64,000 bases of DNA, from assembly GCF_000158815.1 (NCBI RefSeq), contig NZ_GG657738.1, positions 2,749,866-2,813,865 of the forward strand. The letters are read 5' to 3'. Position 1 is the stretch's first letter. Each line of letters opens with the position of its first letter. Of the stretch, positions 62,845-64,000 are shown piece by piece. Source of the DNA: Micromonospora sp. ATCC 39149 (lineage in GTDB: Bacteria > Actinomycetota > Actinomycetes > Mycobacteriales > Micromonosporaceae). The notes beneath the pieces were generated by a model that made no database searches, had not been told where the DNA came from, and saw only the letters and a list, made by a program, of their open reading frames with translations. Both the position numbers and the translations under genes were made by a program.

Positions 62845-63867
62845 GTGCGGGCCTCGCGGTTGATCTCGTTGGTGCTGCTGCTCCAGTCGCGGGAGGCGAT
62901 GACGGCGGCCGAGCTGGCCCGCGAGCTGGAGATTTCCGAACGGACGGTGTACCGGGACGTGCTGGCGCTGTCGGCCGCCGGGGTCCCCGTCTACGCCGAC
63001 CGGGGCCGGGCCGGCGGGTACCGGCTGCTCGGCGGGTACCGGACCCGGCTGACCGGGCTCACCCGGGACGAGGCGGAGGCGCTGTTCCTGGCCGGGCTGC
63101 CCGGGCCGGCGGGCGACATGGGGCTGGCCAACGCGGTCGCCTCGGCCGAGCTGAAGGTGCTGGCCGCGCTGCCGCCCGCCCTGCGCGACGCCCCCGCCCG
63201 CGCCGGGCAGCGGTTCCATCTGGACGTGCCGGGCTGGTTCCGCGACGCCACGCCGCCGCCCCGGCTGGCCGAGCTGGCCGGGGCGGTCTGGGCGGACCGG
63301 GTCGTCGAGCTGCGCTACCGTCGCGGCGACGGCGAGGTCGTCCGGCGGGTCGAGCCGTACGGGCTCGTGCTCAAGAGCGGCATCTGGTACCTGGTCGCCC
63401 GCGTCGGCGACGGCATGCGCACGTACCGGGTCGATCGGGTCGTCGACGTGGCGGCGGCCGGGGAGACGTTCGACCGGGACGAAGGCTTCGACCTCGGCGC
63501 GTACTGGCGGGAGCAGGCCGAGGCGTTCCTGCGGAGCATGCAGCGGGCACACGTCCGCGTACGGCTGAGCCCCGCCGGCCTGCGCGCGCTGCGCGGCGCC
63601 CCGGAGGCCCCCTTCGGGTACGCCGAGGCGACGGCCGCCGCTGGCGAGCCCGACGACGCCGGCTGGGTGGCCACCCGGCTGCCCGTCGAATCCGTCGATG
63701 TGGCGTACGAGCTGTTGTTGCGGCTCGGGCCGGAGGTGGAGGTGCTCGAACCGCCGGAGCTGCGGGGGCGGCTGGCCGCTGCCGCCGCCCGGCTCGCCGC
63801 GCTGTACGGCGGGCCGGGCGGCGAACGAAAGGGCGACGCACCGGAGGGCGACGGTGGTCAGCGGTAG
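62845..63867 (+). CDS. WYL-domain transcriptional regulator (YafY family)
   Basis: A 340-residue regulator: N-terminal HTH_11 domain (about 1-55, RLISLVLLLQSREAMTAAELARELEISERTVYRDVLALSAAG), then a WYL domain (about 150-225, VELRYRRGDGEVVRRVEPYGLVLKSGIWYLVAR) and a WCX extension (about 235-325). WYL domains bind nucleic-acid-like or small ligands and switch transcription. GTG 62845 is chosen since CACAAT lies 6 bases upstream (leaderless promoter). The target may be the divergent EI24 gene or the convergent gene that overlaps its 3' end by 10 bases. Confidence 0.9.
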   Translation: MRASRLISLVLLLQSREAMTAAELARELEISERTVYRDVLALSAAGVPVYADRGRAGGYRLLGGYRTRLTGLTRDEAEALFLAGLPGPAGDMGLANAVASAELKVLAALPPALRDAPARAGQRFHLDVPGWFRDATPPPRLAELAGAVWADRVVELRYRRGDGEVVRRVEPYGLVLKSGIWYLVARVGDGMRTYRVDRVVDVAAAGETFDRDEGFDLGAYWREQAEAFLRSMQRAHVRVRLSPAGLRALRGAPEAPFGYAEATAAAGEPDDAGWVATRLPVESVDVAYELLLRLGPEVEVLEPPELRGRLAAAAARLAALYGGPGGERKGDAPEGDGGQR

Positions 63868-64000
63868 TCGGCCACGTCGGCCTGCTTGCCGTCGTGCACC
63901 ACCTCGGTGATGTAGCGGAAGGCGTCCGGCTGGCTGCCGTCGAGGTCGGTGAAGCCGTACACCCGGGCCAGTTCCCCGCTGGAGACGGACCTGCCGTTCC
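63858..64000 (-). CDS. C-terminal end of an unidentified protein, perhaps an SDR oxidoreductase
   Basis: The last 46 residues of a minus-strand gene that enters from the right edge. The visible text SGELARVYGFTDLDGSQPDAFRYITEVV and the end QADVADYR look like a conserved protein tail; I recall similar endings in actinobacterial short-chain oxidoreductases, but the diagnostic domains are outside the window. Its stop codon overlaps the convergent WYL gene by 10 bases. Confidence 0.5.
   Translation of the reverse strand, partial: NGRSVSSGELARVYGFTDLDGSQPDAFRYITEVVHDGKQADVADYR

Noticed and set aside
1..64000. tRNA, rRNA, insertion sequences, prophage or integrase genes
   Set aside because: No cloverleaf-like sequence with a TTCGA-type arm next to an acceptor stem, no transposase or integrase motif and no terminal inverted repeats were recognised anywhere in the window.

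Overview
The window is high-GC actinobacterial DNA, most like Micromonospora or a close relative (Micromonosporaceae). It carries mycothiol genes (mshA and a mycothiol-dependent isomerase-fold protein), a bldN-type developmental sigma factor with its anti-sigma neighbour, the 33-residue ribosomal protein bS22, many GTG starts and several probably leaderless genes. No tRNA, rRNA, CRISPR array, insertion sequence or phage was seen.

The backbone is an old actinobacterial chromosomal neighbourhood. From memory of the Mycobacterium tuberculosis map, the genes here match the block Rv0486 to Rv0508 read from right to left: mshA, ybjN, gpm1, senX3-regX3, the cysteine-rich Rv0495c family, ppx, a TIM-barrel isomerase, a small HTH protein, bS22, a galE-like SDR, an acyltransferase, serB1-like HAD-IB and a glutaredoxin. 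Into it are set lineage-specific blocks: bldN-rsbN (2.0-4.2 kb), an Rhs polymorphic toxin island (8.2-21.4 kb), hydrolase/TetR, proline dehydrogenase and YgiB/YgiC-like genes (21.4-27.3 kb), a TctABC transporter with its two-component system (30.2-36.1 kb), phoU with a PHO box, and an MFS transporter.

Right of mshA lie an SDR and a methyltransferase, then a minus-strand catabolic cluster (46.9-53.1 kb). It holds an AtzH-like protein, an NCS2-type permease, two paralogous cysteine hydrolases whose catalytic spacing matches biuret hydrolase, an allophanate hydrolase and a GntR regulator. The most likely role is biuret (perhaps triuret) breakdown to ammonia. After murB and an MDMPI-domain gene comes a plus-strand CebEFG/BglC-like operon with a LacI regulator and a GAGAGCGCTCTC operator. 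The window ends with an exported protein, an EI24 protein, a WYL regulator and a partial gene.

Most interesting: (1) the Rhs toxin with Hint-released C-terminal domain, candidate immunity gene and a divergent exported LamG/FG-GAP protein; (2) a dispersed ~50-bp intergenic repeat (four copies plus a related palindrome); (3) a coupled 48-codon ORF and perfect hairpin before bldN; (4) the biuret/triuret cluster; (5) a four-unit PHO box between senX3 and phoU; (6) three genes whose 3' ends carry tandem duplications.
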